DNA of 25,860 nt from JBAUHN01 sp049680295 (lineage in GTDB: Bacteria; Pseudomonadota; Alphaproteobacteria; Rhodobacterales; Rhodobacteraceae). Location: the NCBI GenBank assembly GCA_049680295.1, contig JBAUHN010000184.1:1-25860 (forward strand), written 5' to 3'. The translations under genes were made by a program, and so were the position numbers. Shown here in pieces: positions 14,555 to 22,484 of this stretch. Below the pieces are notes generated by a model, which saw nothing but the letters and a program-made list of their open reading frames with translations, did no database searches and had not been told where the DNA came from. Positions within the stretch are counted from its first letter, which is position 1. The number at the start of each line of letters is the position of its first letter.

Positions 14555-16363
14555 CTACTGCCCGGCTTTGTCTTCCAACGTGATCCAATCTTCCTCGGCC
14601 TGCGATAGTTTTTCATGCCGTTCCAGCAACGCATCCGTTGCCTTTTGAAACTTGACCGGGTTCTCAGTAAACAATGCCGGATCGCTCATCAATTCTTCGA
14701 GCTTGGCAATCTCTGCTTCCAGCTTTGCGATCTCGGCAGGCAGGCCTTCAAGCCGGTGCTTTTCGGTAAAGCTAAGCCCTGATTGTTCGGCAGATTTCGG
14801 TTTCTCAGCGGCGACATTGCCTTTGGACCTGATAACACTTTGCGAAAAATCGTCTTGCTGGCGCTGTCGGATGTAGTCCGTCCAACCGCCCGCATAGACC
14901 GTGGCTGCGCCGTCGCCTTCCATGGCGATTGTGGTCGCCGCCACCCGGTCGAGAAAGTCCCGGTCGTGGCTGACCAGCAGCACGGTGCCATCATAGGTCC
15001 CCAGCAATTCCTGCAACAGATCCAGCGTCTCGACATCCAGATCATTGGTTGGCTCATCCAGCACCAGCAGATTGCTTTCGCGCGCCATGATCTTGGCCAA
15101 AAGCAGCCGTGCCTTTTCCCCCCCGGACAAAGCCCGCACCGGGGCGCGGGCCTGTGCCTCATCAAACAGAAATTCTTTAAGATAGCCCACCACATGTTTG
15201 GGCTGACCGCGCACCATCACCTGATCGGCCTTGCCCGACACCCGCATATCGGGATCGCCAGTCAGACTGTCCCAAAGCGACATTTCGGTATCAAGCTGCG
15301 CGCGGGCCTGATCAAACAGCGCCAGTTCCAGATTGGTGCCCAGTTTGACGGTGCCGCTGTCGGGTTGTTCGCGACCGATCAGCATGTTCAGCAAGGTCGT
15401 CTTGCCAACGCCGTTTGGCCCGACAAAGGCGATCCGGTCGCCGCGTTTCACGGTCAGAGAAAACGGCTTGAGAATGGTCTTATTGCCGAATGTTTTGGTG
15501 ATCCCTTCGACTTCGACAACTTTGCGGCCCGATTTGGTGCCAGCATCCAGTGCCATCGCCGCTGTGCCCTGCCGGGTAATTTGCGAGGCCCGCTCCGCCC
15601 GCAAATCCTGCAACGCGCGCACGCGCCCCTGATTACGCTTGCGCCGCGCGCTGATGCCTTCGACGGCCCAACGCGCCTCGGATTTTATCTTACGATTCAG
15701 CTTATGACGCTGGGTGTCTTCTTCTTCCCAGATCGTGTCACGCCAGGCTTCAAATGCGCCGAATCCTTTTTCCTGACGACGTACCATTCCTCTGTCTATC
15801 CAAAGGGTTGCGCGGGTCAGTTCACGCAAAAATGCGCGGTCATGGCTGATGATGATGAAGCCCGCGCGCGATTGCTTCAGCTCATTCTCCAGCCAGCCGA
15901 TGGCCTCGATATCCAGATGGTTCGTCGGCTCGTCCAGCAACATCAGATCGGGCGCACCTGCCATCAACCGAGCGAGCGCGGCGCGGCGACGCTCGCCGCC
16001 GCTGGCGGTTTCAACCGGACGCGCGGGATCGAATTTCAACCCTTCACCGGCACGTTCAACCTTGTACATTTCCGACGGCTCAAGCCCGTGCGCGGCAAAA
16101 TCACCCAACGTGGCAAAGCCCGCCAGATCAGGATCTTGCTCCATATAGCCTACCGAAACTCCCGGCCCCGGCGTGACCTCGCCGCTGTCAGGCTCGACCA
16201 ACCCGGCCATGACTTTCATCAAAGTCGATTTGCCCGATCCGTTGCGCCCGACCAGTGCCACACGGTCGTTGGGCTGAACCACCAGTCCAAGACCGTCAAA
16301 CACCGGGTTGCCGCCAAAGGTCAGCGAAATATCGTTGAGTTGTAAAAGAGGAATACGTGCCAT
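14555..16363 (-). CDS. uup: ABC-F ATPase, Uup type
   Basis: The 602-residue protein has two ABC ATPase domains and no membrane segments, as in ABC-F translation/ribosome factors. Domain 1 has Walker A GRNGSGKST (39-47), signature SGGERRR and Walker B DEPTNHLD. A charged linker (REEEDTQRHKLNRKIKSEARWAVEG region) precedes domain 2, which has GPNGVGKTT, SGGEKARLLL and DEPTNDLD. The tail (about 530-602) is a predicted coiled coil (LPAEIAKLEAEIAKLEELM) as in Uup, which binds nucleic acid. ABC-F proteins act on stalled ribosomes, and Uup is also tied to genome stability. It lies 70 bp downstream of the olsB-like gene on the same strand and may be co-transcribed. Confidence 0.88.
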   Translation of the reverse strand: MARIPLLQLNDISLTFGGNPVFDGLGLVVQPNDRVALVGRNGSGKSTLMKVMAGLVEPDSGEVTPGPGVSVGYMEQDPDLAGFATLGDFAAHGLEPSEMYKVERAGEGLKFDPARPVETASGGERRRAALARLMAGAPDLMLLDEPTNHLDIEAIGWLENELKQSRAGFIIISHDRAFLRELTRATLWIDRGMVRRQEKGFGAFEAWRDTIWEEEDTQRHKLNRKIKSEARWAVEGISARRKRNQGRVRALQDLRAERASQITRQGTAAMALDAGTKSGRKVVEVEGITKTFGNKTILKPFSLTVKRGDRIAFVGPNGVGKTTLLNMLIGREQPDSGTVKLGTNLELALFDQARAQLDTEMSLWDSLTGDPDMRVSGKADQVMVRGQPKHVVGYLKEFLFDEAQARAPVRALSGGEKARLLLAKIMARESNLLVLDEPTNDLDVETLDLLQELLGTYDGTVLLVSHDRDFLDRVAATTIAMEGDGAATVYAGGWTDYIRQRQQDDFSQSVIRSKGNVAAEKPKSAEQSGLSFTEKHRLEGLPAEIAKLEAEIAKLEELMSDPALFTENPVKFQKATDALLERHEKLSQAEEDWITLEDKAGQ

Positions 16364-16433
16364 GCAGGCCAGCTATCTGTGACCGCGCCCGAGGTCAACG
16401 CAGCGGATCCCCAAAGCGGACATATTTTGCGCG

Positions 16434-17162
16434 TCAGCGCATGGCCCGCAGCAGACGTTTGCGGTTTGCAGGGATTGCGTTGATTTCCAGCCCGGTGAAA
16501 ACATGTAGCGTGTTCATCTGCCGATCCACGACGGCATGGTCACTGACCCAGCCCCCCATCAACAGATACGACCGCAGCAATGGCGGCATCCGCCGCATCG
16601 CTTTGCGCAGATCAGGTTTGCGTCGCAACCGGGCTGCAAATTTGAACACATCGGGTGCCTTGACCCTGGGCAACCAGCGTTTGGGCGCCAGATGATGCGC
16701 CTTGAGCATCGCGAACGCGTCCAGATATTCGGCAGTGTCCACGCCCGAAAATGACGAACAACCAAACAGCAGATCAATCCCGGCCTCGTCCACATAAGCA
16801 GTCATAGCCGCCCATGCGACGCGCAAGATATCCGGGTCGCGTCTGCCCGGGCTGACGCAGAACCGCCCCATCTCGACCATTTTGCCGGTGTAGTTTTCCA
16901 AGGCCGACAATTCATAAAACTGCGCGGAGTAGCTGTGCGATATCTGCGCCCCGCTGACAGGCAACATCCGAAAGCAGCAGACCAGATGGCCATCGCACTG
17001 ATCATATATCAGGACATGCGTGCAACTGTCGTCAAACGCATCCGCGTCCAGATCAGCGCCAGTGGCAAAACACTCGGCACGCAATCTTTGGGCCGCAAGA
17101 ACGTCGTCTTTGGTTCGGGCGACGCGCGCTTTGAACTTTTCGGTGCGCAAGATGCCTACCAT
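16434..17162 (-). CDS. olsB: OlsB-type ornithine N-acyltransferase
   Basis: The 242-residue protein resembles the OlsB family, GNAT-fold enzymes that transfer a 3-hydroxyacyl chain from ACP to the alpha-amine of ornithine to give lyso-ornithine lipid. Typical features are AAQRLRAECF near residue 25, VEMGRFCVSPGRRDPDILRVAW and LLFGCSSFSGVD in the core, followed by an RR-rich C-terminus with PPLLRSYLLMGGWVSDHAV. The usual partner is OlsA, an O-acyltransferase that completes the lipid; it is not next to this gene, as the neighbours are uup and bamE. Ornithine lipids are membrane lipids, often made under phosphate limitation in marine bacteria. It lies 92 bp downstream of bamE on the same strand. 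Confidence 0.83.
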   Translation of the reverse strand: MVGILRTEKFKARVARTKDDVLAAQRLRAECFATGADLDADAFDDSCTHVLIYDQCDGHLVCCFRMLPVSGAQISHSYSAQFYELSALENYTGKMVEMGRFCVSPGRRDPDILRVAWAAMTAYVDEAGIDLLFGCSSFSGVDTAEYLDAFAMLKAHHLAPKRWLPRVKAPDVFKFAARLRRKPDLRKAMRRMPPLLRSYLLMGGWVSDHAVVDRQMNTLHVFTGLEINAIPANRKRLLRAMR

Positions 17163-17254
17163 TTGGACATCTCATCGCCAGTGCTGTGCAACCGGTTTCT
17201 CACACGAGCTCTTTGCTTGCCGATGGCCAGTGTCGCAAACCCATAGGCGTGGGG

Positions 17255-17713
17255 TTAAAGCCCGGCAGGGTTAAAGCGTCCCAAATTACCCAGCAGTTGC
17301 CGCAAGAATGTCTTGTCGGACACACCGCTGCTGGTGACACGGCGCGACAAGGGCACCACCTGCCCGCGTTCCAGCCCAAAGCGTTCGACGTTCTGCACGA
17401 CGCCGGCACTGTCAAAGCTGACGGCCAGCACTTCGCGTTCGATCACTTGGGGTGCCAGCATTGCAAAACTGCGCACGCGGCTGCGCACATAGTAAAACCC
17501 GCTGTCGCCCAAAACGCCTGACGACGCTGGTGTTCCGATGGTTTCCTCGACGCTGGCACGAGTGTCCACACCGATGGCGATCTGGTCCAGATCTTCCTGC
17601 GGTGGGATATAGCCGTGATTGCGGTAAGTCGCGGAACATGCGCTTAGCGTGGCGCAAAAGGCAGCGACAACGACAAAACGGGTCGCAGTCTTGGGTTGGA
17701 TCGAGATACGCAT
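17255..17713 (-). CDS. bamE: BamE/SmpA-family outer-membrane lipoprotein
   Basis: The 152-residue precursor has an N-terminal signal peptide ending in a lipobox LSAC with Cys26 as the lipidated residue, followed by Ser, which favours outer-membrane sorting. The mature part has the BamE/SmpA-like domain (DQIAIGVDTRASVEETIGTP...GFYYVRSRVRSF), which in the BAM complex supports insertion of beta-barrel proteins. The ATG at 17713 is chosen because the signal peptide then starts properly; the frame is open further back to 17800, where the sequence is not signal-like. It is divergent from the DUF177 gene with a 90-bp shared promoter region. This arrangement is conserved in Rhodobacterales. Confidence 0.88.
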   Translation of the reverse strand: MRISIQPKTATRFVVVAAFCATLSACSATYRNHGYIPPQEDLDQIAIGVDTRASVEETIGTPASSGVLGDSGFYYVRSRVRSFAMLAPQVIEREVLAVSFDSAGVVQNVERFGLERGQVVPLSRRVTSSGVSDKTFLRQLLGNLGRFNPAGL

Positions 17714-17803
17714 TTCTTCTGCCCTCTTGCCCTTGGGGATCATGGCTTTTATCTCGCTTACACCAAGGATGGCCCTTGGTTCAAGAAACGAAAGTATCAA
17801 ACC

Positions 17804-18385
17804 ATGTCGCGCAACGCCCCAACAGATAGCGCATATCGTGTTTCATCGCTGCTGCAAAACAGCAAAACCGAATTCTGTTTGCGACCCGATGTGTCTGAAT
17901 TGACACGCATTGCTGCGGAATTGGACCTGTTGGCGCTGCGCAAATTGTCCTTCACCGGGTATCTGGAGGCGCAGGGCACGGACGACTGGCGCCTGCAGGG
18001 CCGGATCGGTGCGACGGTGGTGCAACCCTGCGTGGTCACACTGGAACCCGTCACCACCCGGATCGACGAAGATGTGATCCGGGTTTTCCAAAAACATGTG
18101 CCCGAGATTGATCTGCCCGAGGTCGAAATGACCCAGGACGAAAGCGTCGACGCATTGGGCGAATGGATCGACCCGCACCAGGTCATGGTCGAAGAACTTG
18201 CGCTGGCCTTGCCGCTTTACCCGCGCGTTGAAGGCAGCGATCTGGGCGAGGCGATCTTTACCAAGCCAGGCGAGGCCCCGATGACCGATCAGGACGCCCG
18301 CCCCTTTGCCGGCCTCGCCGGATTGAAAGACCAGTTGAAACCGGTCGGCGACCACAACCCCAAGGACGACGATACATCAAGCTGA
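17804..18385 (+). CDS. DUF177 / YceD-family protein
   Basis: The 193-residue protein belongs to the YceD/DUF177 family, which almost always precedes rpmF and is linked to 23S rRNA or ribosome maturation. The conserved centre is CVVTLEPVTTRIDEDV (about 75-90), followed by an acidic region and a proline/leucine-rich segment (LALALPLYPRVEG). The ATG at 17804 is preferred over an upstream in-frame start at 17696 that would overlap the bamE start. Downstream lie rpmF, plsX and fabH, as in E. coli yceD-rpmF-plsX-fabH. The exact biochemical role is not established. Confidence 0.88.
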   Translation: MSRNAPTDSAYRVSSLLQNSKTEFCLRPDVSELTRIAAELDLLALRKLSFTGYLEAQGTDDWRLQGRIGATVVQPCVVTLEPVTTRIDEDVIRVFQKHVPEIDLPEVEMTQDESVDALGEWIDPHQVMVEELALALPLYPRVEGSDLGEAIFTKPGEAPMTDQDARPFAGLAGLKDQLKPVGDHNPKDDDTSS

Positions 18386-18394
18386 ACCAATCTT

Positions 18395-18426
18395 GCGAAA
18401 ATCGACTTGCGCCGCGTGGTTTTCGC
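18395..18426 (+). terminator. Possible attenuator or terminator between the DUF177 gene and rpmF
   Basis: GCGAAAA (18395-18401) and TTTTCGC (18420-18426) are exact reverse complements separated by 18 nt, 10 nt after the DUF177 stop. The following GTTATTTTG is T-rich but interrupted. The stem is short and AT-rich in its inner half, so this may only modulate readthrough into the 201-bp leader of rpmF. Confidence 0.3.
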
Positions 18427-18586
18427 GTTATTTTGCGCGGCTCATCTCATTTAAGGTTGGACATGGCGCGGGCTTGGGCCTAAACGCACGTCACGCCCGA
18501 ACGGGACACGATCTGAAACACGGCCTCGCGTGCCAAAAAATTGCACCCGCAATGCGCCCGGCCCCGAACGACAAAAAGGTTGAGAC

Positions 18587-18793
18587 ATGGCTGTCCAGCA
18601 GAACAAAGTATCTAAATCGCGTCGCAACAATCGCCGCGGGCACGACGCGCTGGTGGCTGCAAACCCCAACGAATGTGCAAACTGCGGCGAGCTGAAACGC
18701 CCGCATCACATCTGCGCCGCGTGCGGCCACTATGACGACAACGAAGTTGTTGCTATGACTGCAGAAGTTGATCTGGAAGACGACGCCGCCTAA
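18587..18793 (+). CDS. rpmF: 50S ribosomal protein L32
   Basis: The 68-residue basic protein begins MAVQQNKVSKSRRNNRRGHD and contains two CxxC pairs (CANCG and CAACG) that can bind zinc, as in the Cys-containing form of L32. The length and the acidic end match alphaproteobacterial L32. AAAAAGG precedes the ATG. It stands between the DUF177 gene and plsX, the conserved order. Presence of four cysteines implies the zinc-dependent form rather than a zinc-free paralogue. Confidence 0.96.
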   Translation: MAVQQNKVSKSRRNNRRGHDALVAANPNECANCGELKRPHHICAACGHYDDNEVVAMTAEVDLEDDAA

Positions 18794-18841
18794 ACGGCCC
18801 TGTCTGACGATCAGGCAGGAGTATTTGGGGGCAATCGCACC

Positions 18842-19918
18842 ATGTCGGTACAGACCGATCCGTCACACGCGAACGCCAGACCGACCATCATATCAATTGA
18901 TGCGATGGGAGGAGATCAGGGCCCTGCCGCTGTGGTGGCAGGTTGCGCTGAAAGTGCTAAGTTCAACGCAGACATTGCTTTTATTTTGCACGGGCCAGCA
19001 GCACGGTTGGAACCGCTGATCGCCAAACGACCTGTTCTCGCCAACAGGACTGAGATTTGCGATGCTTTGGGCGTTGTTACAATGGATGACAAACCCAGCC
19101 ACGTGGTGCGCAATGGCAAAGGCACCTCCATGTGGTCTGCCATCGAATCTGTACGCGACGGCAAAGCCACGGTCGCTGTCTCATGTGGCAACACCGGCGC
19201 GTTGATGGCGCTGTCCATGATCCGGCTGCGCAAATTGCCCGGCGTCAATCGCCCCGCCATCGCGGTGCTTTACCCATCTTCCAACCCACAATCCTTTAAT
19301 GTGATGCTCGACGTCGGGGCAGATGTCCGTGCGGATGCCGACGATCTGCTGAGATTCGCACTGATGGGCATGTCTTATGCCCGCAACGGCCTGAACCTTG
19401 CACGCCCCCGTGTCGGCCTGCTGAACGTCGGCACCGAAGAACACAAAGGCCGCACAGAACTGAAAGAAGCCTACGACCTGATTCGCGACCAAAGCGATCT
19501 CGCCGGCTTTGAATTCGTCGGTTTTGTCGAAGGCGGCGATATTTCCGGGTCATCCGTCGATGTTATTGTCACAGACGGGTTTACCGGTAATGTCGCCATC
19601 AAAACCGGCGAAGGCACCGCCAATCTGATCGGCGCCCGCCTGCGCGAGGCCTTCAATCACTCGCCCCTGTCGCGGCTGGCATCGCTGCTGGCCTTTACCT
19701 CATTGCAACGCCTGAAACAGCGGATTGACCCGCGCCGCGTCAATGGCGGTGTGTTTCTTGGGTTGAACGGCACCGTGGTCAAATCTCATGGCTCGGCGGA
19801 TGCCACTGGTATCTCGGCGGCAATCAAATTGGCAGCACAGCTGTCTGACAGTAAATTCAACGATAAGCTGGCCGCCCGCGTGGCCGCCGCCGTACCAAAT
19901 GAGGACAGTGATACATGA
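18842..19918 (+). CDS. plsX: Phosphate acyltransferase PlsX
   Basis: The 358-residue soluble enzyme makes acyl-phosphate from acyl-ACP, the first step of the PlsX/PlsY route to phosphatidic acid. Characteristic stretches are IISIDAMGGDQGP near the N-terminus, VSCGNTGALMALSMIRL, LLNVGTEEHKGR and VDVIVTDGFTGNVAIKTGEG. It begins 48 bp after rpmF. Its stop codon overlaps the fabH start as ATGA, which implies translational coupling to fatty acid initiation. Confidence 0.96.
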   Translation: MSVQTDPSHANARPTIISIDAMGGDQGPAAVVAGCAESAKFNADIAFILHGPAARLEPLIAKRPVLANRTEICDALGVVTMDDKPSHVVRNGKGTSMWSAIESVRDGKATVAVSCGNTGALMALSMIRLRKLPGVNRPAIAVLYPSSNPQSFNVMLDVGADVRADADDLLRFALMGMSYARNGLNLARPRVGLLNVGTEEHKGRTELKEAYDLIRDQSDLAGFEFVGFVEGGDISGSSVDVIVTDGFTGNVAIKTGEGTANLIGARLREAFNHSPLSRLASLLAFTSLQRLKQRIDPRRVNGGVFLGLNGTVVKSHGSADATGISAAIKLAAQLSDSKFNDKLAARVAAAVPNEDSDT

Positions 19919-20886
19919 GCCTGCGCGCAGTTGTTAAAGGCGTAGGTCACTACCTGCCGACACGTGTTGTTTCAAACGCCGAGTTTGAGGCAACACTGGA
20001 CACCAATGACGAATGGATCCGTGCGCGCTCCGGGATTGAACGGCGCCATTTTGCAGCCGAAGGTGAAACCACATCGCAGATGGCGGCAGCGGCCGCACGC
20101 GCGGCGCTAAAAGACGCAAAGATGGACATCTCGGATGTCGATGCAATCGTACTGGCCACATCCACGGCTGACCTAACATTCCCGTCCGCGGCAACAATGG
20201 TTCAGGCTGAATTGGGTATGAACACCGGCTTTGCCTTTGATGTACAAGCAGTTTGTGCCGGTTTCGTCTTTGCGCTCAGCAATGCGAATGCGCTGATCCT
20301 GTCGGGTCAGGCCCGCCGCGTCATCGTGATTGGCGCGGAAACATTCAGCCGGATCATGGACTGGACCGACCGGGGGACGTGTGTGCTATTTGGCGACGGG
20401 GCTGGCGCGCTGGTGCTTGCGGCCGAAGACGGTGATGGCACATCCTCCGATCGCGGCATCCTGTCCACGGACCTCAATAGCGACGGGCGCTACCGCGACC
20501 TGCTTTACGTCGATGGCGGCGTCAGCACTGGCACATCAGGCCATCTGCGCATGCAAGGCAACCAGGTCTTTCGCCACGCGGTGGAAAAGCTGGCCTCGAC
20601 GGCGAACACAGCAATGGAACGCGCCGATGTCACTGCGGCAGATGTGGACTGGATTGTGCCGCATCAGGCCAATATTCGCATCATTCAAGGCACCGCCAAA
20701 AAGATGAACGTGCCCATGGAAAAGGTGGTCGTCACAGTTCAGGATCACGGAAACACATCTGCCGCGTCTATCCCATTGGCCCTGTCCGTTGGCAAAGCAC
20801 GTGGACAAATTAAACACGGCGATTTGGTCGTGACCGAAGCCATAGGGGGCGGATTGGCGTGGGGTGCTGTTGTTCTGCGCTGGTAG
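19915..20886 (+). CDS. fabH: 3-oxoacyl-ACP synthase III (FabH)
   Basis: This 323-residue thiolase-fold enzyme starts fatty acid synthesis by condensing acetyl-CoA with malonyl-ACP. The catalytic triad is visible as Cys114 (AVCAGF), His250 (PHQANIRI) and Asn280 (HGNTSAAS). The length matches the family. The ATG overlaps the plsX stop, and the ihfA gene follows after 95 bp with its own likely promoter. Confidence 0.96.
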   Translation: MSLRAVVKGVGHYLPTRVVSNAEFEATLDTNDEWIRARSGIERRHFAAEGETTSQMAAAAARAALKDAKMDISDVDAIVLATSTADLTFPSAATMVQAELGMNTGFAFDVQAVCAGFVFALSNANALILSGQARRVIVIGAETFSRIMDWTDRGTCVLFGDGAGALVLAAEDGDGTSSDRGILSTDLNSDGRYRDLLYVDGGVSTGTSGHLRMQGNQVFRHAVEKLASTANTAMERADVTAADVDWIVPHQANIRIIQGTAKKMNVPMEKVVVTVQDHGNTSAASIPLALSVGKARGQIKHGDLVVTEAIGGGLAWGAVVLRW

Positions 20887-20929
20887 GCAGCAAAACTTCA
20901 CGCAAACTGCGCTTGCCAAGTCATTGATA

Positions 20930-20959
20930 TTGACTCGGAAAATCACTGCGCCCTATGGT
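20930..20959 (+). promoter_or_regulatory. Candidate sigma-70-type promoter of ihfA
   Basis: TTGACT (20930-20935) and TATGGT (20954-20959) are spaced by 18 bp and lie just upstream of the ribosome binding site AGGGGA (20971-20976) of ihfA. The expected start of transcription is near 20966. It would let ihfA and merR be expressed apart from plsX-fabH. Confidence 0.4.
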
Positions 20960-20981
20960 CGTTAAAACAGAGGGGACAAAA

Positions 20982-21284
20982 ATGACCGACAAGACGTTGA
21001 CGCGCATGGATCTTAGCGAAGCTGTGTTTCGCGAGGTGGGCCTATCTCGCAATGAGAGCGCCCAATTGGTAGAAACCGTTCTGGACCATATGTCGGACGC
21101 GTTGGTCAAAGGCGAGCAGGTCAAAATCTCGTCCTTTGGAACATTTTCTGTGCGCGATAAATCTGCCCGGATCGGCCGCAATCCAAAAACCGGCGAAGAG
21201 GTTCCGATCAACCCCCGCCGTGTTCTGACGTTCCGCCCGTCGCATCTGATGAAAGACCGGGTCGCGGACGGCAACAAGTCCTGA
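20982..21284 (+). CDS. ihfA: Integration host factor subunit alpha
   Basis: The 100-residue protein is an HU/IHF-family DNA-bending subunit. It has the conserved KISSFGTFSVRDK core and the beta-arm GRNPKTGEEVPINPRRV, whose Pro intercalates in the minor groove. Length and arm sequence fit IHF-alpha; the partner IHF-beta is encoded elsewhere. The ATG at 20982 follows AGGGGA at the right distance; the frame is open to 20955, but that would place the start upstream of the ribosome binding site. Confidence 0.94.
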   Translation: MTDKTLTRMDLSEAVFREVGLSRNESAQLVETVLDHMSDALVKGEQVKISSFGTFSVRDKSARIGRNPKTGEEVPINPRRVLTFRPSHLMKDRVADGNKS

Positions 21285-21288
21285 ACCC

Positions 21289-22284
21289 ATGCCAAAATCA
21301 CCTGACGCTTTTCGCACCATTTCGGAAGTTGCCGAATGGCTGGGCATTCAGGCCCATGTGTTGCGTTTTTGGGAAAGTAAATTCAGCCACATCAAGCCGA
21401 TAAAGCGCGCCGGTGGGCGACGCTATTATCGCCCGTCGGATATGCTGCTGCTGGGTGGCATTCGCAAACTGTTGCATGACGATGGTCTGACGATCAAAGG
21501 CGTCCAGAAAATACTGCGCGAACAAGGGGTTAACCACGTGTCCGATCTTTCTGCGCCGTTGGACGATGTGACAATCGGGGCGCTGGACCGGGACTTGAGC
21601 GGCACAACAATTGACAGCGAAGCGGTTGAGGTTGCGCATGATGACGCGCCTGATTTGACGCTGGACGACACCCCCGCCCAGGATGCCGCTGAAGCACCGG
21701 ATGACACAGAAAAACCAGCCGCCGCGATGGATGAAACGCGGGCACCCAAAACAGACCCATCCACCGAACAGGTCGAGATTTTGGGTTTAAAGACACCACC
21801 ACCACCAGGAACGGACACTGACCAAACCGACACGCCGGCCGATCCGCAAGAATTGCCCGCCTTCCTGCATGTGCCACTGGCGCCACCGCAAGACGCGCCT
21901 AAAGACAATCTACGCAACGAAGACGCATCTGAAACCGAGGTCGAAGTCGTTGCGGAACCTGAACCGGAGCCGGAGGCTGCTCAGGCGGCAGAAGAACCTG
22001 CAAATGACGACCCGTCGTCTGAAGAGCCGCAGCCAGACATCCCTGATGCAGACACTGAAACCGCGCGTCAGGATGCGACCGCGGATCACATCAATCCGGA
22101 TCATCAAGAGATAAAGCTGCCCATTGAGGCCGATTTGCCTGCGTCACCCGCGGTTTTATCCGCCCTGTCACAGATAAAATCCGTGACCCCGGATCAGGCC
22201 GACGCCCTGCGCCCCCTGCTGGAACAACTGACAGCGCTGCGTGACCGGACCCGATCCGCGATCAAAGATGCACACAAAGACTGA
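21289..22284 (+). CDS. MerR-family regulator with long acidic tail
   Basis: The 331-residue protein begins with a MerR-type winged helix (about 8-80: FRTISEVAEWLGIQAHVLRFWESKF, RAGGRRYYRPSDMLLL, GLTIKGVQKIL). It then has a long stretch (about 85-275) rich in Asp, Glu, Pro and Ala that is probably disordered, and a short C-terminal helical segment (SALSQIKSVTPDQADALRPLLEQLTALRDR). Metal-sensing cysteines of classical MerR are not seen. The gene starts 4 bp after ihfA and this pairing is conserved in alphaproteobacteria. Its targets and effector are unknown. Confidence 0.88.
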   Translation: MPKSPDAFRTISEVAEWLGIQAHVLRFWESKFSHIKPIKRAGGRRYYRPSDMLLLGGIRKLLHDDGLTIKGVQKILREQGVNHVSDLSAPLDDVTIGALDRDLSGTTIDSEAVEVAHDDAPDLTLDDTPAQDAAEAPDDTEKPAAAMDETRAPKTDPSTEQVEILGLKTPPPPGTDTDQTDTPADPQELPAFLHVPLAPPQDAPKDNLRNEDASETEVEVVAEPEPEPEAAQAAEEPANDDPSSEEPQPDIPDADTETARQDATADHINPDHQEIKLPIEADLPASPAVLSALSQIKSVTPDQADALRPLLEQLTALRDRTRSAIKDAHKD

Positions 22285-22301
22285 TCCATGCCAATTGCCC
22301 C

Positions 22302-22329
22302 TTGCCTGCGCGCGCTTTTCGGGTATGAA
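22302..22329 (+). promoter_or_regulatory. Candidate promoter of the tRNA-Pro gene
   Basis: TTGCCT (22302-22307) and TATGAA (22324-22329) are spaced by 16 bp and end 11 bp before the mature tRNA 5' end. This is a close match to a sigma-70-type promoter in a GC-rich stretch. Confidence 0.5.
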
Positions 22330-22340
22330 CCCTGTCATGT

Positions 22341-22417
22341 CGGGCTATGGCGCAGCCTGGTAGCGCGTCCGTCTGGGGGACGGAAGGTCGCAGGTTCGAG
22401 TCCTGCTAGCCCGACCA
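22341..22417 (+). tRNA. tRNA-Pro (anticodon GGG)
   Basis: The 77-nt sequence folds as a complete cloverleaf: acceptor stem CGGGCTA with TAGCCCG, D-arm GCGC/GCGC around AGCCTGGTA, anticodon stem TCCGT/ACGGA with loop CTGGGGG (anticodon GGG), and T-arm GCAGG/CCTGC with loop TTCGAGT. The discriminator A is followed by an encoded CCA. It lies between the MerR gene and the dCTP deaminase. Confidence 0.97.
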
Positions 22418-22484
22418 CTATCCGACATATGCACTCCGCCCGCGCCACAAGGCTGCGGGCGATTGCTTTTGAAGGGACGGGCAT

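Noticed and set aside
14783..16345. A 520-codon open frame on the plus strand opposite the ABC-F gene
   Set aside because: It is a by-product of codon bias in the real gene on the other strand. It shows no recognisable domain, while the minus-strand frame has two complete ABC ATPase domains.
22341..22417. tRNA-Pro as an integration site for a mobile element
   Set aside because: No integrase, no repeated 3' tRNA end and only housekeeping genes lie around it within the window.
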